A stretch of DNA of 24,111 nt. Source: JANNMJ01 sp031426455 (lineage in GTDB: Bacteria; Bacteroidota; Bacteroidia; Cytophagales; Hymenobacteraceae). Under the pieces are notes generated by a model. It did no database searches. It was not told the DNA's origin and was given only the letters and a program-made list of their open reading frames with translations. The translations under genes and the position numbers were made by a program. The stretch covers positions 1-24,111 of the forward strand of contig JANPLI010000066.1 in assembly GCA_031426455.1 (NCBI GenBank), written 5' to 3'. Of the stretch, positions 7,429-14,790 are shown one piece after another; position 1 is the first letter of the stretch; each line of letters opens with the position of its first letter.

Positions 7429-9387
7429 ATGACATTTTTTACCCGTTGCCTGCTCCTCGCCGGAGCGATGGCCGGTCTGAGTAGCTCGGCGAGCGCGCAG
7501 ATCATCTACGACAATTTTGAGAATACACGCCAGATCGCGTACACCTACACCGATGGGGTGCTGGTGCAGAATTTTGCTAACCCGGCCGTCGGTACCGCCA
7601 ACCCTAGCCCTACGGTGGGTCAGTACACCCGCAGCGCAGGCGCGCAGTTCGATGTGATTCAGATGCGGCCGCAAACCCCGGTGAAATTTGCTGATGTCAG
7701 CGCCTACGTGGCCGGCACCAGTTCCGTGACGATGAAGGTGTACAGCACCGCTGCAGGCATCCCGTTTCAGTTGGTGATGCAGGACAAAGTGAAAGCCGCC
7801 ACCGGCTACCCCAATGGCAACCTCGGCGGCACGTTCAACGCCACCACCACCGTGGCCAATGCCTGGGAAACGCTCACGTTCACGTTCACGGGCGGCACCT
7901 CCGACCCCACCGTGCAGCCCATTGACATTGACCAGTTGGTGTTGCTCATCAACCCCAACACCAACACCAACGGCGTCTATCTGCTCGATGACCTGATGGG
8001 GCCGGCGTTTGCCACCACGCCCCCGCCACCGCCGCCCGCGCAGATCACGTACGACAACTTCGAGAACGTCCGGCAGCTTTCGTACACCTTCACCAATGGG
8101 GTGCTGGTGCAAAACGCGGCCAACCCCGCCAGCAGCTCCGCCAATTCCAGCCCCACCGTGGGCCAGTACACCCGCAACGCTGGGGCGCAGTTCGATGTGA
8201 TTCAGTTTCAGCCGCTGCTCGCTACCAAATTCGGCGATGTCAGCGCCTACGTGGCGGGCACCCGCTCCGTGACGATGAAGGTGTACAGCCCCGCCGTGGG
8301 GGTGCCGTTTCAGTTGGTGATGCAGGACAAAGTGAAGGCTGCTACTGGCTACCCCAATGGCAACCTCGGCGGTACGTTCAACGCCACTACCACCGTGGCC
8401 AATGCCTGGGAAACGCTCACGTTTACGTTCACAGGCGGCACCTCCGACCCCACCGTGCAACCCACCGACGTGAACCAGATGGTGCTGCTGATCAACCCCA
8501 ACACCAATACCGCCGGCGTGTACTACATCGACGATTTGATGGGGCCGGATTTCGCGCCGCTGCAACCGACGCTGGTCGAGCAGATTTACGATGACTTCGA
8601 GACCAAACGCTTCCTCGCTTACAACTCGCGGCTGACCAGCGGCAGCCTCAATGCTGATACGCTCAACCCCGCGCCCAGCGCCGCCAACAACAGCGCCCGC
8701 GTAGGCCGCTACACCCGTAGCACGAGTCAGTACGATGCGCTGGTGGTTCGCCCCACCTACCGCGTGATCGACGTGACACCCTATTTGACCAATGCCAAGC
8801 GAATGACGCTGAAAGTGTTCAGCCCGGCCGCGGGTATTCCGCTCCAGATCACGATGCAGGATTCGAGCGTCGCCAACGGCGGCAACTACCCCGCCGGGCG
8901 TCACTCCGAGTACCTCGCCACCACCACCGTGGCCAATGCCTGGGAAACCATCACGTTTACCCACAGCGCGCGCCCCGACCCCAGTGTCGCCTCTACGCGC
9001 GTCAACGAATTTGTGCTGCTGATTGCGGCCAACACCTTCGTGCGGCGGCGGGTCTATCTCGACGATTGGTACGGCCCGGCCCTGCAAGGCGTCCCCACGG
9101 GCGTAGCCGCCGACCAGGCGCCCCTCACCACCGAGGTGGTGGCGTACCCCAACCCCGCCAACGAGCAAGCCACGGTGGCCTTCACGCTCGCCAAGCCAGG
9201 CCGCGTGTCATTGTCTATGAGCGACTTGCAGGGGCGCCAGGTGGCAGCCCCGGTGGTTGTGCAAGCGGCCGCCGCTGGCTCTCAGACGCTACGGATCGCC
9301 ACGGCTGCGCTGGCCACCGGCCTGTACCAATACCGGCTGACGGTAGATGGGTACGTAGTCAGCGGTAAACTGAGCGTCGTGCGCTAG
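7429..9387 (+). CDS. Secreted three-repeat protein with type IX secretion sorting tail, putative carbohydrate-binding
   Basis: 652 residues with a signal peptide ending near 'SASAQ' (residue 24). Three copies of a module of about 170 residues follow at roughly 25-194, 206-375 and 386-552. Each starts like 'IxYDxFEN.R..YT', contains 'VGQYTRS', 'MKVYSPAAGIPFQLVMQD' and 'TTTVANAWETLTFT', and ends 'DDLMGPxF'. A seven-proline linker joins the first two. The predicted all-beta pattern and the position in a GH16 locus suggest a carbohydrate-binding module, but no known family is recognised with confidence. The C-terminal part, from about residue 570, is a type A sorting domain ('VVAYPNPANEQATVAF..', 'LQGRQV', ending 'GKLSVVR'), which directs export by the type IX system. 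It lies 142 nt after GH16; no clear promoter is seen in the gap. A strong terminator follows. Confidence 0.85.
   Translation: MTFFTRCLLLAGAMAGLSSSASAQIIYDNFENTRQIAYTYTDGVLVQNFANPAVGTANPSPTVGQYTRSAGAQFDVIQMRPQTPVKFADVSAYVAGTSSVTMKVYSTAAGIPFQLVMQDKVKAATGYPNGNLGGTFNATTTVANAWETLTFTFTGGTSDPTVQPIDIDQLVLLINPNTNTNGVYLLDDLMGPAFATTPPPPPPAQITYDNFENVRQLSYTFTNGVLVQNAANPASSSANSSPTVGQYTRNAGAQFDVIQFQPLLATKFGDVSAYVAGTRSVTMKVYSPAVGVPFQLVMQDKVKAATGYPNGNLGGTFNATTTVANAWETLTFTFTGGTSDPTVQPTDVNQMVLLINPNTNTAGVYYIDDLMGPDFAPLQPTLVEQIYDDFETKRFLAYNSRLTSGSLNADTLNPAPSAANNSARVGRYTRSTSQYDALVVRPTYRVIDVTPYLTNAKRMTLKVFSPAAGIPLQITMQDSSVANGGNYPAGRHSEYLATTTVANAWETITFTHSARPDPSVASTRVNEFVLLIAANTFVRRRVYLDDWYGPALQGVPTGVAADQAPLTTEVVAYPNPANEQATVAFTLAKPGRVSLSMSDLQGRQVAAPVVVQAAAAGSQTLRIATAALATGLYQYRLTVDGYVVSGKLSVVR
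7501..9084 (+). repeat. Three tandem in-gene repeats, two nearly identical
   Basis: Copy 1 is 7501-8010, copy 2 is 8044-8553 and copy 3 is about 8584-9084. Copies 1 and 2 are both exactly 510 nt and share long stretches of identical DNA, for example around 7768-7870 and 8311-8413. Copy 3 is clearly diverged. This indicates a recent duplication of one module on top of an older one. Confidence 0.9.
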
Positions 9388-9429
9388 GCCCGTACGTCGG
9401 CACGCGGTAGCCGGCGCAACCGGCCTCAG

Positions 9430-9476
9430 GAAGCCGGCTTGACTGATAGAACATCAGCAGGCCGGCTTCTTTTTTT
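9430..9476 (+). terminator. Rho-independent terminator after the PUL binding-protein gene
   Basis: A perfect 9-bp stem (GAAGCCGGC at 9430-9438 with GCCGGCTTC at 9461-9469) is followed by seven T. A second 5-bp stem (CTGAT/ATCAG) stacks inside the loop. It lies 43 nt after the stop of the three-repeat protein and before the permease, so it separates the susCD-GH16 unit from the permease-GH3 unit. Confidence 0.9.
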
Positions 9477-9521
9477 GAGGCTGCTTCCTCTTTCGTATCT
9501 CCTTCTCAGTTGTTCGCTCCT

Positions 9522-10796
9522 ATGGCGTTGCCCATATCTCAAACCACGTTGCCAGCGCCCGATACGGCGGCGGCCACCGGGCCGAATCAGCGGTACACGC
9601 CGGCGCTGGCCTCGCTGACGGTGTTGTTCTTTATGATGGGGTTTATCACGTGTCTCAACGACATTCTGATTCCCTACCTGAAAGCCATCTTTCGGCTGAC
9701 GTACACGCAGGCCAACCTCATCAACCTGTGTTTCTTCGGCGCTTACTTCGTGATGTCGTTGCCGGCGGGCAAGCTCGTCGAGCGCATTGGCTACAAGCGC
9801 AGTATGCTGCTGGGATTTTTGGTGGCGGCGCTAGGATGTTTTCTGTTTTACCCGGCCGCCGCTAGCCGCGCATACCCGCTGTTTTTGGGGGCGCTGTTCA
9901 TCCTGGCGTCGGGGGTAGTGCTGCTGCAAGTGGCGGGCAACCCCTACGTGGCGATTCTGGGCCGACCCGAATCGGCTTCGGCCCGCCTGACGCTCACGCA
10001 GGCGTTCAACTCGCTGGGCACTTTTCTGGCGCCGCAAATCGGCACGGCGCTGATCCTGAGTCGGCTACCGAAGGAAATTACTGATGTGGCGGCGATCGAT
10101 GTCACGGCGGTGCAGCTCCCGTACCTCGCCATTGGCGGCGTGTTGGTGCTGATCAGCTTCGTGTTGAGTCGGATCAAACTGCCGGTGATGCAGCACGCCG
10201 TGGTGGCCGATGACGCGGCCCCTGACACAGCGCTGCTACGCGCCTGGGACTACCGTCATCTGACGCTCGGCGTAGGGGCGATTTTCGCGTACGTCGGCGC
10301 CGAAGTCGCCATTGGGTCGCACATCGTGAGTTACCTGGCGCTGCCCGATGTGCTGAGTCTTTCGACCGAAGCCGCGGGCTATCAGGTGAAGTACTATTGG
10401 GGCGCCGCAATGGTGGGGCGCTTCCTCGGCACGGTGCTGCTGGGCCGCATCCGGCCGGGCCGGCTGCTGGCGCTCAACGCGCTCGGTAGCGTGGCGCTGG
10501 TGGCGTTGTCGGTGAGTACGCGCGGCGAAGTGGCAATGTGGAGCCTGTTGGCCGTGGGCCTGATGAATTCGCTGATGTTCCCGACCATTTTCACGCTGGC
10601 CGTGGCTGGCCTGGGGCGCCTCACCGACGAAGCCGCCGGCCTCCTCTGCACGGCCATCGTGGGGGGCGCGCTGGTGCCCGTGGCGTTCGGGGCACTAGCC
10701 GATGCCACCTCGCTGCGAATCGCCTTCGTGCTGCCGGTTATCTGCTACGCCTACATCGGCTGGTACGGCCTGAAAGGGCACGTGCCGGCGCGGTAA
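9522..10796 (+). CDS. FucP/GluP-type sugar permease (major facilitator superfamily)
   Basis: 424 residues from the ATG at 9522, with about twelve hydrophobic segments. The first transmembrane region carries 'FFMMGFITCLNDILIPYLK', the signature of the glucose/galactose and fucose permease group; the Asp in 'LNDILIP' aligns with the proton-coupling Asp of FucP. The cytoplasmic loop 'GKLVERIGYKRSM' is the usual MFS motif A region. 'QVAGNPYVAILG' and 'LTLTQAFNSLGTFLAPQIG' are further group hallmarks. It sits in the inner membrane and imports a monosaccharide by proton symport. Placed between the glucanase operon and GH3, glucose is the most likely substrate (inference). It follows the terminator at 9430-9476 and precedes the GH3 gene by 47 nt, so these two probably form their own transcript. 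Confidence 0.92.
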   Translation: MALPISQTTLPAPDTAAATGPNQRYTPALASLTVLFFMMGFITCLNDILIPYLKAIFRLTYTQANLINLCFFGAYFVMSLPAGKLVERIGYKRSMLLGFLVAALGCFLFYPAAASRAYPLFLGALFILASGVVLLQVAGNPYVAILGRPESASARLTLTQAFNSLGTFLAPQIGTALILSRLPKEITDVAAIDVTAVQLPYLAIGGVLVLISFVLSRIKLPVMQHAVVADDAAPDTALLRAWDYRHLTLGVGAIFAYVGAEVAIGSHIVSYLALPDVLSLSTEAAGYQVKYYWGAAMVGRFLGTVLLGRIRPGRLLALNALGSVALVALSVSTRGEVAMWSLLAVGLMNSLMFPTIFTLAVAGLGRLTDEAAGLLCTAIVGGALVPVAFGALADATSLRIAFVLPVICYAYIGWYGLKGHVPAR

Positions 10797-10843
10797 ACGG
10801 TCTTTCTCTTCCTCCTCCTCTTTACTTGTCCAGAATATCCCTG

Positions 10844-13240
10844 ATGCGTTTGCTTTCTTTTACTGGCTCCTCCCACACGATATTGCTGGCGCTGCTGCTG
10901 GCTGGCCCAATCGCGCCGGCCGTTTTCGCCCAAAAAACGCCGAAGGCGGCAAAACCATCAGCAAAGCCAACTGCTCCGCTCTACGTAGCGCCTTCTGCCG
11001 CGGAGTTAGACAAACGCACTGAAGCCGTGCTGGCCAGCCTGACGCTGGAAGAAAAAGTGGGGCAAATGGCCCAAATCACGCTCGACGTCATCGGCAACGG
11101 CCCCGAACGTTACGCCAGCAACGAGCCATTTGCCATTGATCCCGCCAAGCTGCGGCGGGCCGTGGTGGAGTACCACGTGGGGTCGATTCTGAATGCCCCA
11201 AACAACCGCGCCCGCTCGCTGCAAGAGTGGTATGGCATCGTCGGGCAGATTCAGGAAGTCGCTACCCAGCAGACCCGCGCCCACGTGCCGGTACTGTACG
11301 GGATCGATGCCATCCACGGCGCCACCTACGCGGCCGGTGCCACGATGTTTCCGCAGCAAATCGCACTGGCGGCCTCGCGCAACCGCGCGCTGGTGCGCCG
11401 GGGAGCCGAAATCTGCGCCTACGAAACCCGCGCCAGTGCGACGCCCTGGACGTTTTCGCCGGTCCTGGACCTGGGGTCCGACCCGCGCTCGTCGCGCCAC
11501 TGGGAAACCTTCGGCGAAGACCCCTACCTCGTAGCCGAGATGGGCACGCAGGTCATCAAGGGCTACGAAGGCGAACGCAACGACATCGGCCATCCCGAAC
11601 ACATCGCTTCCAACATCAAGCACTTTCTGGCGTATCAGGTGCCGGCATCGGGCAAAGACCGCACAAATTCGCTGGTTTCTACCGAGGCGCTTTACGAGTA
11701 CCACGTGCCGCCGTTTGTGGCCGCCGTGGCCGCTGGCTCGCATACACTGATGGTCAATTCGGGCCTCGTCAACGGGGTGCCGGTCCACGCCAATCCCGAC
11801 ATCCTCACCGGCCTGCTGCGGCAGAAGCTCGGCTTCCGCGGAATGGTGGTGACCGATTGGGCCGACATCGACAACCTCTACAAGCGCGACCATTTGGTGG
11901 CGACCGAAAAAGAGGCAATCCGGCTCGCGATCAACGCCGGGGTGGATATGGCGATGATTCCGTATCAGTACGAGTCGTTCTGCCAGAATCTGATTGCGCT
12001 GGTGAAGGAAGGCGGCGTATCGCAGGCACGCCTCGACGATGCCGTGCGACGAATTCTGCGCCTGAAAATCGAACTCGGCCTGTTCGAGCGCCCCGTGACT
12101 AACCCGAAGGATTACCCCAACTTCGGCGCCCCCGAATTTGAGCGCGCCGCCTACACGGCCGCCGCCGAGGCCATTACGCTCCTCAAAAACGACGGCGACC
12201 TGCTCCCGCTCGCCAAGACGGCGAAAGTGCTGGTCACCGGGCCAAATGCGAACTCAATGCGCACCCTCAACGGCGCCTGGACGTACTCGTGGCAAGGCGA
12301 AAAAGTGGCCGACTTTGCAGCCCGCTACCGTACCATTCTGACGGCGGTACAGCAGGAAATCGGTGCGCCCAATGTCACCTACGTCCCCGGCGTGAGTTAC
12401 AGCACCAAGCCCGACGCTAAGTATTACGATGAAGCCGCCGACCGCCTGGAAGAAGCCGTGGCGGCGGCTAAAAACGCCGACGTGATCATTCTCTGCCTCG
12501 GCGAAAACTCGTACGTCGAGAAACCTGGCGACCTCAACGACCTCTATCTGAACGACCTGCAAACCCAACTGGCTCAGCGCCTCACCGCCACCGGCAAGCC
12601 CGTGGTGCTGGTGTTGAACGAGGGCCGGCCGCGCGTCATCAGCCGGTTCGAGGCGCCGATCAAGGCCATTATGCAGGCGTACCTACCCGGCAACTTTGGC
12701 GGCGACGCCATTGCCGATGTACTGTTCGGCGACGTGAATCCTTCCGGTAAATTGCCCTACAACTACCCGCGCTACCCGAACGCGCTCGTGCCGTACCTCC
12801 ACAAATATTCGGAGGAGCAGAAGAAGGCCGAAGGCGTCTATAACTACGAAGCCGACTACAATCCGCAGTTTGGCTTCGGTCACGGGCTTAGTTATACCAC
12901 CTTTGCTTACAGCAACTTGCAGCTCGATGCCAAGTCCATCGCCAAAACAGGCACCCTAACCGTGAAGGTCGATGTGACGAACACCGGCCGGCGCGAAGGC
13001 AAGGAAGCCGTGCATCTCTACACCGCCGATCTGGTGGCGACCCAGATTGCGCCCGATGTCCGTCGCCTGCGCCGCTTCGAGAAAATCACGCTCAAACCCG
13101 GCGAAAAGCAGACCCTGACCTTCACGCTGCCCGCCCGCGAACTGACGTACGCCGGCCCCAACGGTCAGCCCGTGCTCGAAGCCGGGGAGTTTGATGTATT
13201 GGTGGGTAACCAGACCGCCCGCTTCAGCTTGACGGAGTAA
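10844..13240 (+). CDS. GH3 family exo-beta-glucosidase
   Basis: 798 residues from the ATG at 10844. The signal peptide ends near 'VFAQ' (residue 30), followed by a Lys/Pro/Ala linker, so the enzyme is exported, probably to the periplasm. GH3 N-terminal domain about 55-410: 'LTLEEKVGQMAQ', 'YGIDAIHGATYAAGATMFPQ', 'KHFLAY', and the nucleophile Asp338 in 'GFRGMVVTDWADI'. GH3 C-terminal domain about 425-660: 'EAITLLKNDGDLLPL', and 'LGENSYVEKPGDLNDL', whose Glu before Lys-Pro is the likely acid/base as in exo-beta-glucan hydrolases. A fibronectin III-like domain closes the protein from about 690. Length and order are typical of the family. It would release glucose from the beta-1,3-oligomers made by GH16. 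Exact linkage preference cannot be read from sequence. Confidence 0.94.
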   Translation: MRLLSFTGSSHTILLALLLAGPIAPAVFAQKTPKAAKPSAKPTAPLYVAPSAAELDKRTEAVLASLTLEEKVGQMAQITLDVIGNGPERYASNEPFAIDPAKLRRAVVEYHVGSILNAPNNRARSLQEWYGIVGQIQEVATQQTRAHVPVLYGIDAIHGATYAAGATMFPQQIALAASRNRALVRRGAEICAYETRASATPWTFSPVLDLGSDPRSSRHWETFGEDPYLVAEMGTQVIKGYEGERNDIGHPEHIASNIKHFLAYQVPASGKDRTNSLVSTEALYEYHVPPFVAAVAAGSHTLMVNSGLVNGVPVHANPDILTGLLRQKLGFRGMVVTDWADIDNLYKRDHLVATEKEAIRLAINAGVDMAMIPYQYESFCQNLIALVKEGGVSQARLDDAVRRILRLKIELGLFERPVTNPKDYPNFGAPEFERAAYTAAAEAITLLKNDGDLLPLAKTAKVLVTGPNANSMRTLNGAWTYSWQGEKVADFAARYRTILTAVQQEIGAPNVTYVPGVSYSTKPDAKYYDEAADRLEEAVAAAKNADVIILCLGENSYVEKPGDLNDLYLNDLQTQLAQRLTATGKPVVLVLNEGRPRVISRFEAPIKAIMQAYLPGNFGGDAIADVLFGDVNPSGKLPYNYPRYPNALVPYLHKYSEEQKKAEGVYNYEADYNPQFGFGHGLSYTTFAYSNLQLDAKSIAKTGTLTVKVDVTNTGRREGKEAVHLYTADLVATQIAPDVRRLRRFEKITLKPGEKQTLTFTLPARELTYAGPNGQPVLEAGEFDVLVGNQTARFSLTE

Positions 13241-13356
13241 GCCCAAGAAGTGCCGCCGCTGTCGCCTGAGGTGGTCGGGCCAGATCGGACAGCTGATGAA
13301 AGCAGCTTCAAGACGCGCTGCGTACTTCATTTACGGGCGGCCCCGTACTGCCACCC

Positions 13357-13544
13357 CGCCGAAAATATGATCTGGCGTTCCGCCGCGAGACGGTACGCCG
13401 TGAGACGGTACACCGTGAGACGGACGACCAACCGGCGGCCAGCGGCGCGCCTTTGGTCTGAGTCCGTCGGTGTTGGCACGCTGGCTGGCCCTGGCCCATC
13501 GCCCCCCACCGCCGTGGGAGCAGGCGTTAGGCGGCAGAGAGTAG
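13357..13544 (+). pseudogene. Remnant of an IS3-type OrfA (helix-turn-helix transposase subunit)
   Basis: In one + frame, 13357-13461 reads 'RRKYDLAFRRETVR', then repeats of that tail and a stop at 13459. A neighbouring frame (13446-13544) continues with 'RAFGLSPSVLARWLALAHRPPPPWEQA' before a stop. The two pieces resemble the start ('RRKYDxAFKxEAVR') and the helix-turn-helix ('LGxSPSLLxRW') of IS3-family OrfA, now separated by a frameshift and a small repeat expansion. It lies head-on to the OrfB remnant on the other strand, so they do not come from one intact insertion. The call is from pattern recognition only. Confidence 0.5.
13387..13423 (+). repeat. 15-bp tandem repeat, about 2.5 copies
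   Basis: Units GAGACGGTACGCCGT (13387-13401) and GAGACGGTACACCGT (13402-13416) are followed by a partial GAGACGG. The repeat lies in the OrfA remnant and reads as repeated Arg-Glu-Thr-Val-Arg/His. The period is a multiple of three, consistent with a slippage expansion of former coding sequence. Confidence 0.85.
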
Positions 13545-13868
13545 GCGGCGAAGGTCTGCTGGAGCGCACGCAGATAAAACCGACCTCCAGAGAATTCGAT
13601 AGCTCCCAACTCAACACCAACCGACGGTGCCAGTCGATGACGGCTGCCAGGTAGAAAAAGCCCCGCGCCAGGGGCTATATGTGATGTCGGTACGCCACAC
13701 GTGGCTGGAGGCGGTGGCGAGCTGCTCGCGCGACAAATACGGGAAACGCAACAATGGCTGGCCCGGGCGCGAGAGGTCGGGCTTGGGGCAGATCGCGTGC
13801 AGGCCCTTCAGTCAACACAGGCGCCGTACTCGCTTGACCTGGACGGTGTGCCTCTGCTGGCTTAACCA
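13540..13868 (-). pseudogene. Remnant of an IS3-family OrfB (DDE transposase)
   Basis: Reading the minus strand from 13868: 'WLSQQRHTVQVKRVRRLC', a TGA at 13814-13812, then 'LKGLHAICPKPDLSRPGQ', 'FPYLSREQLATASSHVWRTDITY', then after a frameshift 'PLARGFFYLAAVIDWHRRLVLSWELSNSLEVGF', and after another shift 'LRALQQTFAAYSLP'. Together these follow the IS3 OrfB order: KRVRRLM-lmGLxAIyPKPxLS, vWxTDITYIPLArGfxYLxAviDWxSRxVLSW, LexAL. The first catalytic Asp is present in 'WRTDITY'. The downstream NTDQG and final Glu regions are not found. At least one nonsense codon and two frameshifts make it non-functional. Fragments were assembled by eye across frames; the family call is firm, the exact ends are not. 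Confidence 0.8.
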
Positions 13869-13953
13869 ATAGATGCAGCCCCCACACCCCAAGAAAGCAG
13901 TAACGCGTAGCTTCTTCGTCCAACAGGCGCATCTGCGCCGTTTAGCCCCAGAA

Positions 13954-14085
13954 CTATTCACCGCTGCCCTGCGCCCGCTGCCCGCGCTTCTGCCAGGCGT
14001 GACTCACCGGCGCCTGGCGCGAGAAGCGGCACTCGTCGGTGTACCAGAGGACTTTGCCTTGCCGTTGCCAGTGGGCCAGCAGGCG
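13954..14085 (-). pseudogene. IS630-like transposase fragment
   Basis: The minus frame from about 14085 reads 'LLAHWQRQGKVLWYTDECRFS', then 'QAPVSHAWQKRGQRAQGSGE' and a stop. This resembles the part of IS630-type DDE transposases around the second catalytic Asp, where 'Y(T/A)DExxFxxxPxxxxxWxxKGQ' is typical. It is fused in frame directly to the integrase remnant on its upstream side, a chimeric junction near 14090. Only about 43 residues survive. Confidence 0.5.
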
Positions 14086-14093
14086 CTGGCCAC

Positions 14094-14360
14094 CCCAGTA
14101 GCGGGTGCGGGCGGTGGGCGCGTCAATCCCAGCCTGCTTGCCCAACTCTTTCAAGTACTCGTTCAGCTTTTGGTTAGCGATGCGGCGCACGTCGCCATTT
14201 ACCAGACGCCGGAGTAAGGTCTATCCGTAGGTTGGCAGCGGCGGAACGCTTAGCTATTTCGCCCGTCTTTTGGGTAGTGAGCCGCAGCCCGCCCCTCACT
14301 GGCAGCGCGCGCTGAATCTGACGCAGGGCGAGCGCGAACAGCACGCGATTCGGGAACCGC
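14094..14360 (-). pseudogene. Tyrosine recombinase (integrase) remnant
   Basis: On the minus strand, 14220-14094 reads 'TLLRRLVNGDVRRIANQKLN', then 'EYLKELGKQAGIDAPTARTRYWGG'. This closely resembles the Bacteroidota integrase segment 'LPxISNQKxNEYLKEIGxLAGID' that precedes the catalytic HxxR region. Further upstream, in a shifted frame with stops, are 'GLRLTTQKTGEIAKR' (compare 'QQKTGE') and 'RVLFALALRQIQRAL' (compare 'FLFAxxTGLRxSDIxxL'). Neither the catalytic HxxR nor the Tyr is visible, because the frame runs into the IS630-like piece. It is therefore a decayed core of an integrase. It lies just beyond the 3' end of tRNA-Ser, a usual landing site for integrative elements. Confidence 0.6.
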
Positions 14361-14560
14361 TACGGCAGTGCGTGGGCTAGCCTGGAGTAGCGCGGGGCAG
14401 GCCCACCCTTCGTCAGACGACAAAATCTACATCGATTAGGAATTGCTCCATGCCACGCGCCCCTACGTAACCCTGATCACGCGACTGCCTGATGCCCTTG
14501 ATTCCTGTGCTTGCGGTCAAGGCGATGACCTTCATTTGTCCGCTGAAACGTCCCCCGACA
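14361..14560. other. Intergenic stretch without a recognised gene
   Basis: Nothing here matches a family I recognise. A minus-strand reading frame of 40 codons starts at an ATG (14535) and stops at 14413, beginning 'MKVIALTASTGIKGIRQSR'. It has no known motif and lies among element debris, so I do not call it a gene. Confidence 0.4.
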
Positions 14561-14597
14561 AAGAAAAACCCCGCCTACAATACGCAGACGGGGTTTT
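14561..14597 (-). terminator. Terminator of the tRNA-Ser transcript
   Basis: Read on the minus strand, AAAACCCCG (14597-14589) pairs perfectly with CGGGGTTTT (14573-14565), and the T-run continues as T, C, T, T. It begins four bases after the tRNA 3' end, as expected for a short tRNA transcript. Confidence 0.85.
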
Positions 14598-14600
14598 ATG

Positions 14601-14687
14601 CAGAGAAGGAGGGATTCGAACCCCCGATACCCTTGCGGGCATAACGGATTTCGAATCCGTCGCATTCGACCACTCTGCCACTTCTCT
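14601..14687 (-). tRNA. tRNA-Ser (anticodon CGA)
   Basis: 87 nt on the minus strand. The acceptor stem AGAGAAG/CTTCTCT is perfect over seven pairs with discriminator G, as for serine. The D stem is GCA/TGC, the anticodon stem ACGGA/TCCGT encloses loop TTCGAAA (anticodon CGA, reading UCG codons). A long class II variable arm (GCCCGCAAGGGT region) follows, then a T arm with TTCGAAT. CCA is not encoded. A promoter and a terminator flank it closely, so it is a monocistronic unit downstream of the YihY-family gene. Confidence 0.96.
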
Positions 14688-14730
14688 GGCTGATTTCCCT
14701 GGCGGCGTGGTCGTAGAACCGCTTGGGGGT

Positions 14731-14763
14731 GCAAAGGTAGAAAGATCCGGCGCCTTGGCGCAA
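14731..14763 (-). promoter_or_regulatory. Bacteroidota-type promoter for tRNA-Ser
   Basis: On the minus strand, TTG (14763-14761), a 21-nt spacer and TACCTTTGC (14739-14731) match the Bacteroidota sigma-A pattern TTG ... TAnnTTTG. The predicted start would be about 35-40 nt upstream of the tRNA 5' end at 14687. Confidence 0.65.
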
Positions 14764-14790
14764 GCCGGAACGCTGAAAAAAACGCGTCTC

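Noticed and set aside
7381..9168. Long open minus-strand frame (595 codons) antisense to the three-repeat protein
   Set aside because: Its apparent internal repeats only mirror the DNA repeats of the real + strand gene, which has a signal peptide and sorting tail.
10538..10843. Extended N-terminus of the GH3 enzyme (102 extra residues in frame)
   Set aside because: The extension overlaps the end of the permease gene and lacks sense as a protein; the ATG at 10844 begins a proper signal peptide.
13627..13872. Open + frame of 81 codons in the mobile-element debris
   Set aside because: The same DNA read on the minus strand gives clear IS3 OrfB motifs, so the + frame is an accident.
14413..14535. 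40-codon minus-strand frame starting with ATG
   Set aside because: No motif, short, and located among decayed elements; there is not enough support to call a gene.
14601..14687. Active attachment site of an integrative element at tRNA-Ser
   Set aside because: I could not find a second copy of the tRNA 3' end in the window, and the integrase next to it is only a remnant. Kept only as a possible old integration site.
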